Positions 10,886 to 22,900 are shown, counted from the stretch's first letter. The stretch: DNA of 64,000 nucleotides from Ornithodoros turicata (GCF_037126465.1 NW_026999402.1:1426001-1490000), one strand, 5' to 3'. Translations and numbers: made by a program. Notes: generated by a model not told the origin, from the sequence alone.

Positions 10886-11401
10886 GGCTGCGTTCTTGGG
10901 AGCTATTCTCGATGAAGTAATGCGTGAGCTACTTCGTTTGCAAGTTATTGTTGCCAACAGCACAGCGTCATGATGACAATGACTTAATGAGAGAATGACA
11001 ATGCGCGTGATATGAACCTTGTCATCGTCGTCGCTATACTACCCTCTACAACCGCGGCTGCTGACGCCGCCGTTGCCTGGAGACCCTCCACCCAAAACAC
11101 AGGAGGCCCGGCACAACAGGCGCCACAAAGCGGCGCGCGGCGCAGTGGAGAAATGCATCGACGTACTGAAGTGAAGGTTTCGCCACCTGCTGCGATACAA
11201 GAGTTTCCATACAATCGGCAATGGGCCTCAAATATTGTTTGGCATGCGCCGTGCTCCACAACATACACATCCATGCAAGGGCACCACCTACCGAGGACGC
11301 AGGGGAGGGTGACGACGTCGACTGTGAGGATTCCCCGGGTAGCGTACGACGAGCAGCCCTAACGCCGCATCCCTGAGTGCTCCCCAGGACAGGGAGACGT
11401 A

Positions 11402-11938
11402 CACTCTAAGAAAGAAAAAAGAAAGGAGTCCTTTTACTCCTTTTTGGGGACTAAATGCATTGCCACAAAAAAATAGTCTCTTTCGGGAGTAAATGAATGT
11501 CACAGAGTGGAGACTGCATTTCACGCGCTGGTTGTACGAGTCCCAGGTACATAATGCGTGTGCATGCATGGAAATACTTTGAAGCAAACCGTCAACCGTG
11601 ATATCATCGAGTTATATAGAATCTTGCGCCATACATGGGGCACAATTTGCGAAGAAAGTTGCGCTTTTTCTTACTCTGTGTGGCTGGAAAATTGCAATGT
11701 TGGCTGAGTTATACCGCCTTATGCCATCAAATTGACACAAGGGCACATATTGACGTAGACTGTTGCATTCAGGAGACCATTCGCGGAGTTCAGTGACAAT
11801 TCGCAGTCCTGGGGAGTAAATGTCGGGACTAAGTGTCGGGTTAGGGGACTAAAATGGGGAGTAATTGGGGGAGGGGGGCAATCTAGGGGAGTAAAAGCTG
11901 CAATTACTCCCCGTTTTACTCCCTTTTTTCTTAGAGCG
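11402..11938. mobile_element. MITE family C, copy 2
   Basis: A 537 bp element with ends cactctaagaaagaaaaaag and ttttttcttagagcg, flanked by TA on both sides (11400-11401, 11939-11940). It aligns end to end with 753-1278, including the internal marker cgtgtgcatgcatg(g)aaatac. It encodes nothing recognisable. A TA duplication with CACTCT ends suggests Tc1/mariner-type mobility. Confidence 0.85.
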
Positions 11939-12059
11939 TATGACATCGGGGCAGCCGTTATAGCAAGAGTAATCAAGCAGCTGTCGCAGCCTTAATTAAG
12001 TCATTTCGCTGCGAAGCAACCTTTTGAATGAGTGGCGTACGGACCTAGCTTGCAGTGTT

Positions 12060-12175
12060 AGGCTATTGCTCTGGGAAGTCTACCGGAGGACCCAGTAGGC
12101 GACACAGCGTGGTAGGATTCCAACCCACCGCCTTTCAGTCTTCGTTAGCACGAGCTCACTGCGCAATCCCTTACA
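12060..12175 (-). repeat. Second tRNA-derived SINE family, diverged
   Basis: The minus strand reads gggattgcgcagtgagctcg (A-box-like ttgcgcagtgag) and then ggtgggttggaatcc (B-box-like) about 40 bases later. Spacing fits a tRNA head. The tail after the B box differs from the Ruka-like copies, so it is either another family or an old copy. It is not a functional tRNA. Confidence 0.5.
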
Positions 12176-14688
12176 AAAAAATTTATCACCTTTCTACAGG
12201 AAGTGGGTAGAACATTAATCACCCAGCCATGAGACTGTGTATAGAAAGTATCCAGACTATCTACCACCCACGTCACCTTTTTATGGGCTATTGGAACACA
12301 CCTTCCTGTAGAACGTCTACCGACAATTTGGTGACTAAAAATCTACCCACTGTCTGGCCAAAGTCTGCCCACCAGGGATACCCTGGGCGGGCTAGGCCCC
12401 TCCATTTCTTCTCCGTTTTCTAAATTTGTGGTTCTAAAAATGATATTGCAACTGTACAGGCGCACAAATGTGAAAGATGTGAGGCAGTTTACAGACAAGT
12501 GCCAGCTGCACTGCAAACAATATTCCCTGAGAAAAAAAAAAAAAAAACTGGAAATGCATGGCAGCTGTATTAATTGTGAACACCGTGAAAAAGACTGAAA
12601 AGTTTTTTCGAGATATATGACAAAATCGTGAAATTCACATGCCGCTGTATTCCTGCATTACGTGTTAACCCGAGCTAAAAGATGGGACCGTGTTCTTGTT
12701 GTTTAATGGCTAACCATTATTATGATTGGATACTGTATTATAGAAACATGCACAAGCCTGTAAAAATTACTGTCTATCATTTCATGAAATAGTGTTTGGC
12801 CTGTATCATTATCAGACACCCACACCACATGTTATGTGTTCATAAAGCAATATATTCACTGAAATGTACAGTGCAGTAGCTTTCTCCAGCACAGCAGCTT
12901 GGAATGGCTCCTGAAATCAGAACAAAACATGAAATTAAGAACATTGAGTGTAAGGCATACAAAAAGACAAGACATATTTATGTATTAACTGAAGTGCTCA
13001 ACACACAGTTTGTATCTGTGCACTTTAAAAAGCACAATGCACATACGTGGACAAAGTACGTGAAAGCACAGAAGTATTTGTGCTGTGCCCTGTAGTATTC
13101 AGCTTATCCTAACAAACACATGCAGAAGATGCAAGGAACAATACCAAGACTCACAAATAGGGCCTCAAAAGCACAATGGTTAACGGTCAAAAGTATGACA
13201 TTTTGGGAACTGTGGACCAAATAGAAATAATCAGCACCAAATTGCAGACTAAGAAAGGGCTAATGGGATACCTACCTTTCAACTTTACCCCAGTTCGCAG
13301 ATGAGTGATAGAACGCAAACAGGTATGCTACTTAAGCTTGATTACCATTGGGGTGCTTTGTTCCTCTTTCAGTGCTGATGTGTCCAAAATAGCTGCGAAA
13401 TAAAAAGGAAGGCATTTTTCAACAATCATAATTTTTCATGCTATAGCAACTCAGGTGCTGAACTGCCTTCAAAGCTTCATGTGCAGGTCGGCCATCTGTT
13501 CATGAATTAGAGAAGGCCACTAATTTTCTTCTGCCACCAGGAACTGGCACAATAAAATTTGCAAACCTAGCTGTCCACAAGTCAATGTATCACAACCAAG
13601 TTTGCCAATAACACCACGTCGCCTAGAGCAGCAGCAGGTTTTTCGGTATCTGTGAAACCAAGGAATAGAAAGACAAAAAAAAAGAAAGAAACATTTGAAA
13701 CACATGACTGTGAAACTTATTCTCACCCCACGGTAAGAATGAACAATACAAGGACGAATACAGCGGAGTAGTTGTCGACTACGTGATAACGATTTATGAT
13801 ACGATGAGTGTAATACATGAGAACGCATACCATTGCATGGATTGTAACGTAACAAACGTTGGTGGCAGGCACTGCACATCGTAGTTGAAATACACTCCGA
13901 GCTGAAGCGCCAATCCTTTCTCCATGCTCCTTGCAGATAGCGTTTTGTCATTGTCCAAGGGAAGAACAATGCCTGAGAAGTGTAGTAGTGATGACCCTAT
14001 AAGAGAGATAGATATACATAAATCTATTGCAGTGACTGCAAATGCTTTGAGAGCCCATGTTGCAGCTGCAGCACAGATTCTTGTTTTGTGACAGCATACT
14101 TTCTTTCAGTTGCACAAAACAGAAATATGTTTTACACAAAGAAGAAGAAATGACCACTGCAAGGTGCCAATAGCAGTAGAAAAAAAACTTCCAAGAAATG
14201 GAAGCACTCATACGAATAGCAGAGGCATGGTGTTGGGGGCCCTCACTCCACAGCTGTCTGGCCAGCTTTGTGCTAAAGAAAGATTGGATACCTCACTCAG
14301 TAATGCAAACAGTTGAACTCTCATATAATAATCATCAGACACAAGAAAATATGCAACATTAAACACAAACAAAATATATAATAAAAAAATAACCATAAAG
14401 CATTGTGCGCTCGTTACTGCTTGCAAAATTTTTCTCTGCACTTTGCCGTATCAATGATGGACCGGAAACAGAGACAATGGAGAAAATCTCCTGTGATTGC
14501 CTAGTTGCTGCCTTTAGAACTGCGTGTGTGAATTAAAGTTCATTCACCCCGCCCTGACACAACCTTCAGACATCAATCATACTACATTGATCTTTGACAT
14601 TTTCGTTTTCATGTGTGTCACCAAGAAATGTGTCAATGATCATATTATCACAGAACTCTCAGAATCAAGGCGGTGCATGAGAACTTAC
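12176..14688. other. AT-rich, mostly unassigned
   Basis: Contains an A-run at 12530-12546 and no recognised repeat. The minus strand has several splice-like signals, for example a tatctctcttatag acceptor at about 13998 followed by open frames, and a cttggtttcacag acceptor near 13655. No homology could be named. It may be intronic, with small exons. Confidence 0.3.
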
Positions 14689-14991
14689 AGTGTGGAACGA
14701 GGTGCAGACCTCATAGTCTTCATTAAAATATGCACAGACCGGCTTCAACACAAAGATATGTTTTCCTGGGCAGCCATGTTCATCACTGGAGCCCTATATG
14801 GGCTGCAGCAACTTTCTTGTTTGCGGCTTCCATTCCAGTCTCCTTGGGTACATGACACAGATACGTTATGCATAGATGAATGTATTTGGAAGTGCCTTTG
14901 ATAGTCATAAAGGTATACTTGAGATAGCTTGCATTCACAGAAGAGAACATACTCGTTTGCTGCTTGCTTCTTGTCTGTATACGCCCAGACC
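14689..14991 (-). CDS. Possible exons of an unrecognised spliced gene
   Basis: Two candidate exons on the minus strand. One is 14689-14793 (35 codons in phase 0), preceded by an acceptor catatag and followed by an excellent donor gtaagttctc. It would encode a Cys-containing peptide with GCPGKHIFVLKPVC. The other begins at 14991 after acceptor ttattaccaaacag and stays open for about 78 codons, starting with VWAYTDKKQAANEYVLFCE. The two lie in different frames, and no family is recognised. They may be chance. Confidence 0.25.
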
Positions 14992-16034
14992 CTGTTTGGT
15001 AATAAAATAGAGAAAGAGATAAGTCCACGAAAGTATTAAAAAAGGGCGTATAGAGGAATATGCCTGAAAAGGAACAGGTGTTGTCTGCGTCAGAGTAAAA
15101 GCTGTGTAGCAAAAAAAGTATTGTGCTGCAACACTATCACTTCATGCAAACACCGCTCAGCTAACGAAACGCGTCACATTATATCGTGCCCTTCGCCAGA
15201 TTTTCGTTAAACTCAGAGACGCGCAAACGTTATTCTTCCCATTCAAAGCGGGCTCTGCTTGCTGGTGTGCCATCAGTGCGGTGCCGTAACTTGATACCCG
15301 TTCATATCAGGCGATGTCGTCGAACGCTTTTGGTGCTAACAAGGAAGATATACTCAAGCGTATACGGAACAAGGAAAAATACGTCTCCGCAACTCTTTTA
15401 CCAATATTTCTGCTACTGTTTAATCCACATGTTTGTTTCATGCATTCTGTATAGAGCGGTGATATTTGCCTCATAAATAGTGCAAACACTTAAAACTATA
15501 TGAACGACGGCTGTACACAATGGCCTCATTCGATCAACGTCGGTTAAACTAGATCAAGGGTCCCTCGACTTGGAAGTGCGATTCAACTCTCTTTCGACAG
15601 CACTGAGAAGCATTTAAAATAAATCTTGCGTCCCGAATTAACATTAATAAGAAAAAGGTGTAAGGGTACTCAATCTCTGTTGAGCGTTCAATCTCGTTAA
15701 CCGGCGTTGGTGAACCCCGGCCTATTTCAAATGTCCACGAGAATGAACGCACACCCATCCACTAGTTCCAGAATGTTACACACTGCTCATTTTAGTGGTT
15801 TGAGAAGAAAGTTTTAAGAACATGCATGGCTACGACATGGACAGTGTGACAAGTGAGAACACAGCGGAAGGCGACAACATTCCGTTGGAGAAGGCGCCAT
15901 TCACTACGTATTTGGTAACACACAACGGCGGCGCATATTTCCCTTTATTCCAAAAAGCTGACAGCATAAAGGACATAATAAGAGTTCACATACCTTCAAA
16001 ATCTTATTGCGAAAGCCCACGAGTGAGGCACAGC
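14992..16034. other. Intergenic, no gene seen
   Basis: No recognised coding region or repeat. Short ORFs on both strands show no domain. Confidence 0.35.
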
Positions 16035-16115
16035 TTTGGCTTTGACGATTTTGACAGTCGGGGCACGCTTGCGTGACGCAAGCGTGCCCCGACTGTCAAA
16101 ATCGTCAAAGCCAAA
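16035..16115. repeat. Perfect hairpin, 40 bp arms with 1 nt loop
   Basis: Left arm 16035-16074 and right arm 16076-16115 are exact reverse complements around a single base at 16075. Outside the perfect part, gtgagg at 16023-16028 pairs with cctcac at about 16122-16127, extending the imperfect stem to roughly 52 bp. Perfect arms with almost no loop are unstable in cells, which suggests recent origin or a sequencing or assembly fold-back. Confidence 0.95.
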
Positions 16116-17544
16116 GGCGTTCCTCACACATGTGCCGGTTGCTGGAGGCCATGCAGATCCAGTGCGCATGCCCAGACACCTCCTCCCCCGCGAAATAACA
16201 GGAAACGCGCGTGATTTGAAAACACGGGATCGCGCTCGCGGCGATATGCCCGTATTTTTCACGACTATTTTTTTACCAGTGTGCTGTTGCTGTGTCAATC
16301 TCCTGTTTGTTTCATGTCATTACGTAACCGTGACTCTTGGCATATTGGTATTAGGAATTGTTCCACTTACTGTGATGCTTGAATTTCTGTGGATTTCACT
16401 GATGCTGCCCCATTGCATAAACATCTGCAGTCCCTTAATTGTAGAATTATTTGCGATACAACTGTTAATCAGAAATTTAGTACTTTTTTCTTAGTGAATA
16501 TAAGATTTTATTTATTTTTCTGACGTGTCGCTTGCAGGGTGTCGAACCGAAACGTTTTTCGTTCCGGTTACATCATAAACGATCCGGTACCGGTTCTGCT
16601 CCGGAGCAAAAAAATAACGGTTCATACCGGTTTTTAACCGGTTCCGGTTCTGCTGGGAATATTCATCCCCACAAAACAAAACAAAAGAAATCAATGTTAC
16701 AAAATGTAAACCCGTTTATTCCGCATACATGGTATTTAATATTAGTAGACAGCTGTGAAATTTATAGCTCCTGGTTCCTGTAGGTTACTGTCTGTTCAAA
16801 TGGGCTTTCTCCTTTCTTGAAGCGCATGCTACAAACGGACTTGTTTGTCGTGATGTCATACGTTTCTTGCTGGGTTGGAGCGATTGCGCCCCATCCGAAT
16901 GTCTGTTGCTAGTGTGTCTAGCCAGCAAGCACCACCGCACGAGTACGACGCAAATCGAGGAACACCTTCACTCACAAACGCGCTCGACGGCTCCGTCTTA
17001 TTTTCTTCGTGTCCTGTCCACAAAAGCGTTGCCACTTTGCACGGGCTTGCCCTCGCGTATACGTAAATGTATTCAACTTAGCTGCTCTAAAACAAGGGAC
17101 GTGTTGCGCGACATTACCGGTAAAGAAGCCGTTATGCAGCCCCCTTGGGTCGCTGTTTAGTTGAGTAGAGTTTGGGGGGATCAAATTAAAACGAACACTA
17201 CGGCACATTGCTAGAGAGTCACATGTACCTCGAAGTCTGTGTGCGTGCGCGAAGGATAAACCATTACAAAGGGAGCCTAACCGTGTATTCACACGAGCGC
17301 CTTTTCTGACTGCGCAGCGACTGAAGGAGGAGAAGGAGGTTTCAGCATAATCACGCAATCATCCAACCATTCGGTCGCGGGCGGAGCTTATCGCGCAGCA
17401 GAATCAATGAAGCGCACACGTTTTTATTGTATTTTTGGCAAGATATCAAAGAGCCTTGTGCAACATCACTGCGCTCAGCAGCTCCGTCCGTCAGAAAGAA
17501 CCACACGGATAGTTTGTTCGCGCGGCACAGAATCTGACGACTGA

Positions 17545-17829
17545 CGCGCAGAAGGAGGACTGAGCGAAAAAGAAAAGCCACCTTCTGTGGCCAATGTTCC
17601 AAGCTCCATTATTTTTGATCTAATACACCAGGTAGAGCAACACCCGATCTTGTGGAAGCTTGCCGATGAGCAAAACCGAAATGTACCGAGGAAACATGCC
17701 ATGTGGGAAAAGATCGCTCTTGAAATGGAAAAGAGACATCCGGATGTCGTAGCAACGGTAGATGTGTATATCAAAACACTTTTTGGGTCCCCATATTCAC
17801 GGCGCAGTCGTTGTATCAGTTGCTGTTAA
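17545..17829 (+). pseudogene. Harbinger-associated MADF-domain protein, fragment
   Basis: The frame is open from about 17545 to 17829 and contains HPILWKLADEQNRNVPRKHA followed by MWEKIALEMEK. This is the MADF signature of a Trp in a leading helix, a spaced second Trp (MW) and a basic helix. Harbinger elements encode such DNA-binding partners, which help bring the transposase to the ends and nucleus. No ATG starts this frame (the nearest in-frame initiator is GTG at 17587), so the 5' exon is missing or spliced. The C-terminus is short. Confidence 0.65.
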
Positions 17830-18864
17830 TTAATAATAACGAGTTGGCAGCATTCGCGTTCCAAACCAAAAGGTGTCGGCTCAGGACGCTAGCAGTTTCG
17901 TTTAAAAACGAGAAATGTGTGAGCAGTATGCCGCACGCCGGGTAAGACAAAGGGGGGGAAAATTTTATCCCCAAGCCGGCCACTCTGGGATCACGCATAT
18001 TCATAGTTGTCTGGCATCATAAATTAACCATGTAACTGTATAACATTTTAGGGCTACACAAGCCTAGATGGTAGCACCCCGTGGTCATCATCACGTCATG
18101 CAGTGCATTCGCGGGGGCCACTGTGTGCATACATTGTGTTCTGACAAGCATCAACGAGAACGATCAGTTGTAATAAAGGGAGCCAGTTTTCCGCGGTTTC
18201 ACTATTCTTACGTGTTTCCCATTCATCGCGGCCACACAGTTTGGGAACTGCCACAGCGCTTTAGAGTAACGTGCTTTGCCCCTGGATAAAGCTATAGTGC
18301 TGAAAATGCAACACTTACGTGATAGCGTCTCGCTTTGTCATGACATATTTCATAATTATTCACTAGGGGAGCTTCCTATATAACGTGATATGCAAAAAGT
18401 GCCAATTCGTGAATTTCGTTTTTTTCCATAATTTTATATGTATGTATGGGACGGTAACGTACCCCCACAAAAAAAAGAAAAAAAAGAAAAAGAAACAGGA
18501 AAGATCATAAGGGTTGTTTGAGTGGGTGTGAACTTTGCCTCGCTATGCCACCAGTATACGCGATGAACGTTTTACTGGGAATGAGTAGTAGACACAAAAA
18601 CATGGCCTGTCCAACGCCTAAAACAATGGGGCCAATGAAACACAGGAATTGGAAGCTACCAAAGCTAGCCAAGCTAGCCAAAAAAAAAAAGGCAAGACGG
18701 ATGGAGGATAGAGGATGGAGGGTGGAGATGCGTTGAGGGTGCATGAGTTCGTCGGGGAGAGCAAAGTATTAGATGGGCCGTTGAGCAAGACCTCCCTTCT
18801 GCAGAAAGAGGACAAGGTTTCTTGCTTTAGCGGAACGTGCCGCAGAAGAACCACCACACACACA

Positions 18865-18980
18865 CGCACAATTGACACAAAAAGGTGTACGCCCCACTTT
18901 GTCCTCCAATCAGAAGTGAGAGCTCTATCATTCACGGCAATGATTGGCGCAGAGCCTGCTATGCGGTGAAGCTGTTTCTA
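18865..18980. repeat. MITE family B right arm inside the Harbinger
   Basis: Reads ttgacacaaaaaggtgtacg, then ccaatcagaag, then gattggcgcagagcctgcta, tgcggtgaag. These match, in order, the MITE arm found in the tandem units at 25-34 kb. The opposite arm is absent. Confidence 0.65.
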
Positions 18981-19169
18981 CTGCGTTCGAAAGGTGCGAC
19001 CTTTACGCCACAGCCGTCTCTGCTTTACACCACACTAAACACCGTCAAACTCCTGCTGAGTCACGGTAAAAAACGACGACGCACAGCTTTCACAGTACTC
19101 TCTCCTACACTCTTTCCCGCTCACTCTTATTTACGAACGTTTTATGCATTTAGAGGCATGTTTAAGCGC

Positions 19170-19530
19170 ACATAATTCGAACGAACCTGTTGCAGACGGG
19201 TTACGGAAAGACGATCACTGGCTAGTATACTGTCCGGCATATTGGCCTCTATACTCTCGTTCTGCGCTTTGCTATGCGGAGCAGAATGTATTTAAAAGTG
19301 GCCGCATCGATTCTCAAAACCTTGCGGTAGACAAATGGGTCCTCGTGTCGTAGCTCCCGTAGAAGGCTATTTTGCAGACTGTACTCTTTCCTCAGCACCC
19401 ATTCATTTGTCCATAGCTTCTTTAACCGCTTCTTTTCGTGGCAGGATTCACTATCGTCAATGAGAAAAGCAAGAGCCACCAATTTTCGCTTTCTTTCGTC
19501 TATTGTGTACCAAGCGCCGTGCACATACAA
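19170..19530 (-). pseudogene. HARBI1-like transposase, N-terminal fragment
   Basis: The minus-strand ORF starting at 19530 encodes WTNEWVLRKEYSLQNSLLRE followed by LRHEDPFVYRKVLRIDAATF. This matches the helical N-terminal region of PIF/Harbinger transposases (WV..WL..R...G.Y..LL.EL..ED...F...LRM). The frame stops near 19249. A shifted frame then continues with the next family block (ANMPDSILASDRLSVTRL) to about 19170. The catalytic DDE region is absent, so the element cannot move by itself. Confidence 0.8.
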
Positions 19531-19968
19531 TTAATGCTGCAACGTCTAACCGCAGCGCGAACGTTATCCCCGGCTTACCCCACAATTTAGCTGAGAGCAC
19601 ATTGGAACACTATCTGTGTAGGCATTCCAAAAGGGCGTAGCCTCAGTGCCTTATCATTTACCCCTCTCGCTCCTTCAGTCGCTGCGCCGTCAGAAAACAC
19701 GCTCGTGTGAATACACGGTAAGGGTCATACTATACCGACATACATTCCACATGACATGACTTCAGAGCACACGACGTCTGTTTCATTCGCCTATCCGTAG
19801 TCCAAACCGGCGAAGTTTTTTCTTGGACCGAAAACCGTTAAATATATTTTTCGGTTTCCCTCCTGAGCGAAAAAAACGTATACGGTTTCGATTCCGTTCC
19901 GGTTCGCCCCAAAATAGCGGTTTTTTTCGGTTTTCGGTTCCGGTTTTCGGTTCGCTCCGACACCCTGG

Positions 19969-20369
19969 TCGCTTGTACAAACTTACTGCAGGTGAGCTTG
20001 CGGTCAAGGTCAAATTAATGTCACTAAAGTGTAATGTAATCAGTAACCACATTCCAAATTATTGCCATCCGCAATGAACAGCATGAAAGCGCTGTTGTAG
20101 TGGTACATTAATGGTCTACCAACAGTCTGCATACCAAGTCGTTAAAACGACCACAGCGGTGAAAGCTAAAGGAAAAGCACAAGAGGTAGGTAGACTGTCT
20201 GTATACCGGGTACAAAGGAAGGAGCAAACCATAGAAAGGTGACATGGTATAAAAGAAGTACATAAGAGGACCACTAAAAGGTGAAAACTGTTTTTGTAAG
20301 GGTATGGTGCCCGTTTTTCATGAGGACATGTGATTTAAGACTCTGTTGTTTCGTTTTTGTATCGGAAAC
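19969..20369. other. Intergenic, no gene seen
   Basis: Unique-looking sequence after the right hAT duplication. No domain was recognised in short ORFs. Confidence 0.35.
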
Positions 20370-20560
20370 GTTTGGACGGTCGTCAGACGCCACGGCGTCT
20401 TCGAATGTCCTGTTCGGTCCCCGTCGGATGAATGGTAGGTCATTCCAATGGGAGGGGTCTTCGTAGGCCATAATTGTCGCCTTGAGGTGTCTGTGCAGTC
20501 GTTCGACTATTGCAGTGGCGCTGGGGTGATAAGCCGCGGCTCGGCAACGATTTGTACCAT
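20370..20560 (-). pseudogene. Gypsy integrase core fragment
   Basis: On the minus strand 20560-20370 encodes AAYHPSATAIVERLHRHLKA and then MAYEDPSHWNDLPF. This is the end of a Gypsy-type integrase catalytic core (YHP..NG.VER.HR.LK), which includes the third acidic catalytic residue (E of VER) and the W of the following helix. No flanking LTR or RT was found. It is a lone scrap. Confidence 0.75.
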
Positions 20561-21951
20561 ATCAGCTTGACATCTTCTCGTTTCAGGAAGATCATTCCAG
20601 ACTCAGATTGCTGATTCTAATGGGGAAAAACGCAAACGATTAGTTGAAGCCATGGGCACGCTCAGTTGCGTGGAGAGTCTTGTGTGATAAAAAATGGTAT
20701 GTTTGTGTTCGCAAGGGAGTGTGACCCGGAACTCTGATTTTCCTGCTTAAGTAGTTTGTAGAAAAAACAAAGGCGGTCAACTTTTCTTCGCAAACGTAAA
20801 TGTGGTAGTAATTCAAATCTATTGCGCTCACACATGTCGTCCTATAGAGCAATCACGAACTACAAACCTTACGGCTCTGTGTTGGATCATTACAATTTGG
20901 TCGATGAGGAACTTTTCATGAGGGTTGCCCTTGATGAAAGCACATTCTAAACAAGGGCGGACAAGTGCTGTATATGCTGAACTTTAACCTCTAGTTGGCC
21001 TTGTCTCTGTTAGATTGTAGATTGTCTGTTGATATCTGAATGAGGCAGTTCTCTCGATAAGGTCACCATAATTGTGAGGCAAATTAAACCCAGAGGAAAG
21101 GGGTGAAGATGTAGTTCAGCGTCGGTGACAGACCCGATGTCCCTGGCTATCTGCCTAACTCAAAAAGATTCAGGTATACGGCATCTGGAAGGCACACAGT
21201 TTACTAACACTCCGGAATGATACATAACAATGAAAATGAAGAAACAGATATAACTAACAATTTCTGTGTTGAAGGGCCGAATGAGCTAAAGCAAGGATCC
21301 AATATCCGTGAGGGAGGAAGTGCGATGAGGTATCCACAACAGCACGTGGCGCGCGCTTATATGAATGTAACGGCGTCACTTCCGGCTGATAATGACGGTG
21401 AGGCTGAATTAAACAGATTGGCCCCACTCGCACGCACACCTGTAACAAAAATGAAATGTTCTCATTTCGTTGTTACAGAGAGGCAAAATGAAACCGTTAC
21501 AAGAGCGGTAAGGCAGAAGTTTAATTGAAGAACTGAGACAGGATAAAAAAAAAGAAGAGAACATGATTTATGTCAGGGCCCTTGGCAGAACCATGCAGCA
21601 TCTTTTGTTCTGAAATTCAGAACAACCTAGATATAAGGGCATTTATTAATCCACCTTCAAAAGAAGTAGTAGAATCTCCCGATTCTATAAAGACGTTGGG
21701 AATTTGTTAATAGCACATGACATGGCACACAATATGGCATAGCATGAATAGCATGGTAACATGTAATGAATACGCAGTGACTTATGCGACACTAAATTCG
21801 AAATGTGCACTTTGAAAAAGTTGATTTGAAGGGGTCGGTGAAAAGGAGAAGCGAAACGTCAACAATGCAGGTGTAAGTGAGTGGGGTTATGATTGAGTGT
21901 GTTGGTTAGGAAGTGCGACTAAGAGAAAGCTAAGCCAAAAACAAAGAATAT
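20561..21951. other. Intergenic, no gene seen
   Basis: No domain or repeat family recognised. It is AT-rich and borders the deleted 3' end of the Gypsy element. Confidence 0.35.
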
Positions 21952-21999
21952 TGTTGAGGTTCGAAGAAGAGCGCGTTCATTGAGATGACTGGTCAGAGC

Positions 22000-22205
22000 C
22001 ATCAAAATGACGGATGAGCGGGCGAACAGATTCGTCTTTAAGCTGCTCGGAGTGAAAAGTGAGCGGGTCAAGCTGGCTAAGGCACATAACGTCTTCGTAA
22101 GAGAGCTCTGAGTCGGACTTGTTCTGGCCAAGAGAAGACCGGGAGAGAGCGTCAGCATCCAGGTGTTTGCCTCCTGCCTTGTACTGGACCGTGAAATCTA
22201 ATCAT
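22000..22205 (-). pseudogene. Gypsy Pol: RNase H end and integrase linker
   Basis: Minus-strand frames give VQYKAGGKHLDADALSR, the standard end of Gypsy RNase H (Y.PG..N..ADALSR), then a linker continuing to about 22000. The sequence then runs directly into the 3' LTR stub, so the rest of Pol is deleted. Confidence 0.8.
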
Positions 22206-22207
22206 TG

Positions 22208-22366
22208 AAGGCGCAACGCCCAACTAGAGTCACTAAATAGGGAGCAGAGTAACGACACTGAGCCACGTCGGCGAGCGAGACCACCATCTTGGGTCCGGCG
22301 CGGTTACGTCGCCTAGCAATGGGACGGCAACAGCCCCCTTCTCCACTGGAGAACAGAGAACTAAGA
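22208..22366. repeat. ~150 bp dispersed repeat interrupting Gypsy Pol
   Basis: The segment from agtcactaaatagggagcag to cccccttctccactggagaa sits between the RT start and the RNase H end. A second copy is at 50010-50425, there split by another element. It is shared by two unrelated places, so it is itself mobile or repeat DNA. No tRNA boxes were found. Confidence 0.7.
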
Positions 22367-22369
22367 GTT

Positions 22370-22900
22370 ACTTTGTTGAGCCTGCGATAGTCTATACAGA
22401 AGCGTATCGATCCATCCTTTTTGGGAACCAGGACGACAGGAGTGACCAGGGGCTCGATGAGGGCCGGATTATTCCTTTAGCGAGCATTTGAGTGACCTCT
22501 TGGTCGATTGTTTGGCGTTCGGTAGGAGAAACTCGGTACGGTCTTTGACGAAGAGGTTTTTCTGCTCCTGTGTCTATTGTATGCTCTACATTTCGGGCAA
22601 CCCCAAGTGGGGACTTGTCAAGGTCTAACAGATGAGCGTATTTACGCAGCAAAGACAGGAGAGCGCCTCTTTGGCGCGCGTCGAGAGAAGACGACACCCC
22701 CTGAAGTAGGATCGACTCGTCGAGTCGAAGCGTCGTCACTGTGGGTCCATCCGCGGTGTCGAGAGCGGCATATGCAGTACCACAAGACATGGGTTCGCAA
22801 GTAGCCACGACGAAGCCAGCAGGTAAGACGACCGGCTTCAGCAGTGTGTTGGTGACGGGGATTGAAGATTTTCCGTTCTCCAAGAGAGAAATGCAAAAAG
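22370..22900 (-). pseudogene. Gypsy Pol: spacer and first part of reverse transcriptase
   Basis: The minus-strand ORF contains HTIDTGAEKPLRQRPYRVSP, then [18 protein letters not shown] and, after a frameshift near 22440, the block ending [10 protein letters not shown] at about 22375. These are the entry and fingers blocks of Gypsy RT. The catalytic YxDD block is missing because the sequence then jumps to an unrelated repeat. Confidence 0.85.

Larger units (their letters stand above)
17281..19718. mobile_element. PIF/Harbinger transposon, decayed, nested in hAT
   Basis: Terminal inverted repeats of 49 bp with 3 mismatches: ccgtgtattcacacgagcg at 17281 and its complement ending at 19718, continuing through ttttctgac and gcgcagcgactgaaggag. 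TAA occurs directly outside both ends (17278-17280, 19719-19721), matching the TWA target of Harbinger. It carries the expected two-gene layout: a MADF/SANT-like ORF on plus at the left and a HARBI1-like transposase on minus at the right. Both are broken, and the middle is filled with low-complexity DNA and a MITE arm. Confidence 0.92.
16535..19967. mobile_element. hAT element with exact 8 bp target duplication, host of a Harbinger
   Basis: Begins cagggtgtcgaaccgaaacg and ends ccgacaccctg, sharing CAGGGTGTCG with the complement. The 8-mer gtcgcttg is identical on both sides (16527-16534, 19968-19975). Subterminal ccggttc, gaaccgg and cggtttt motifs crowd both ends. Of its 3433 bp, 2438 bp plus one TAA are the inserted Harbinger, so the original element was about 1 kb and encodes no transposase. 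Confidence 0.9.
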
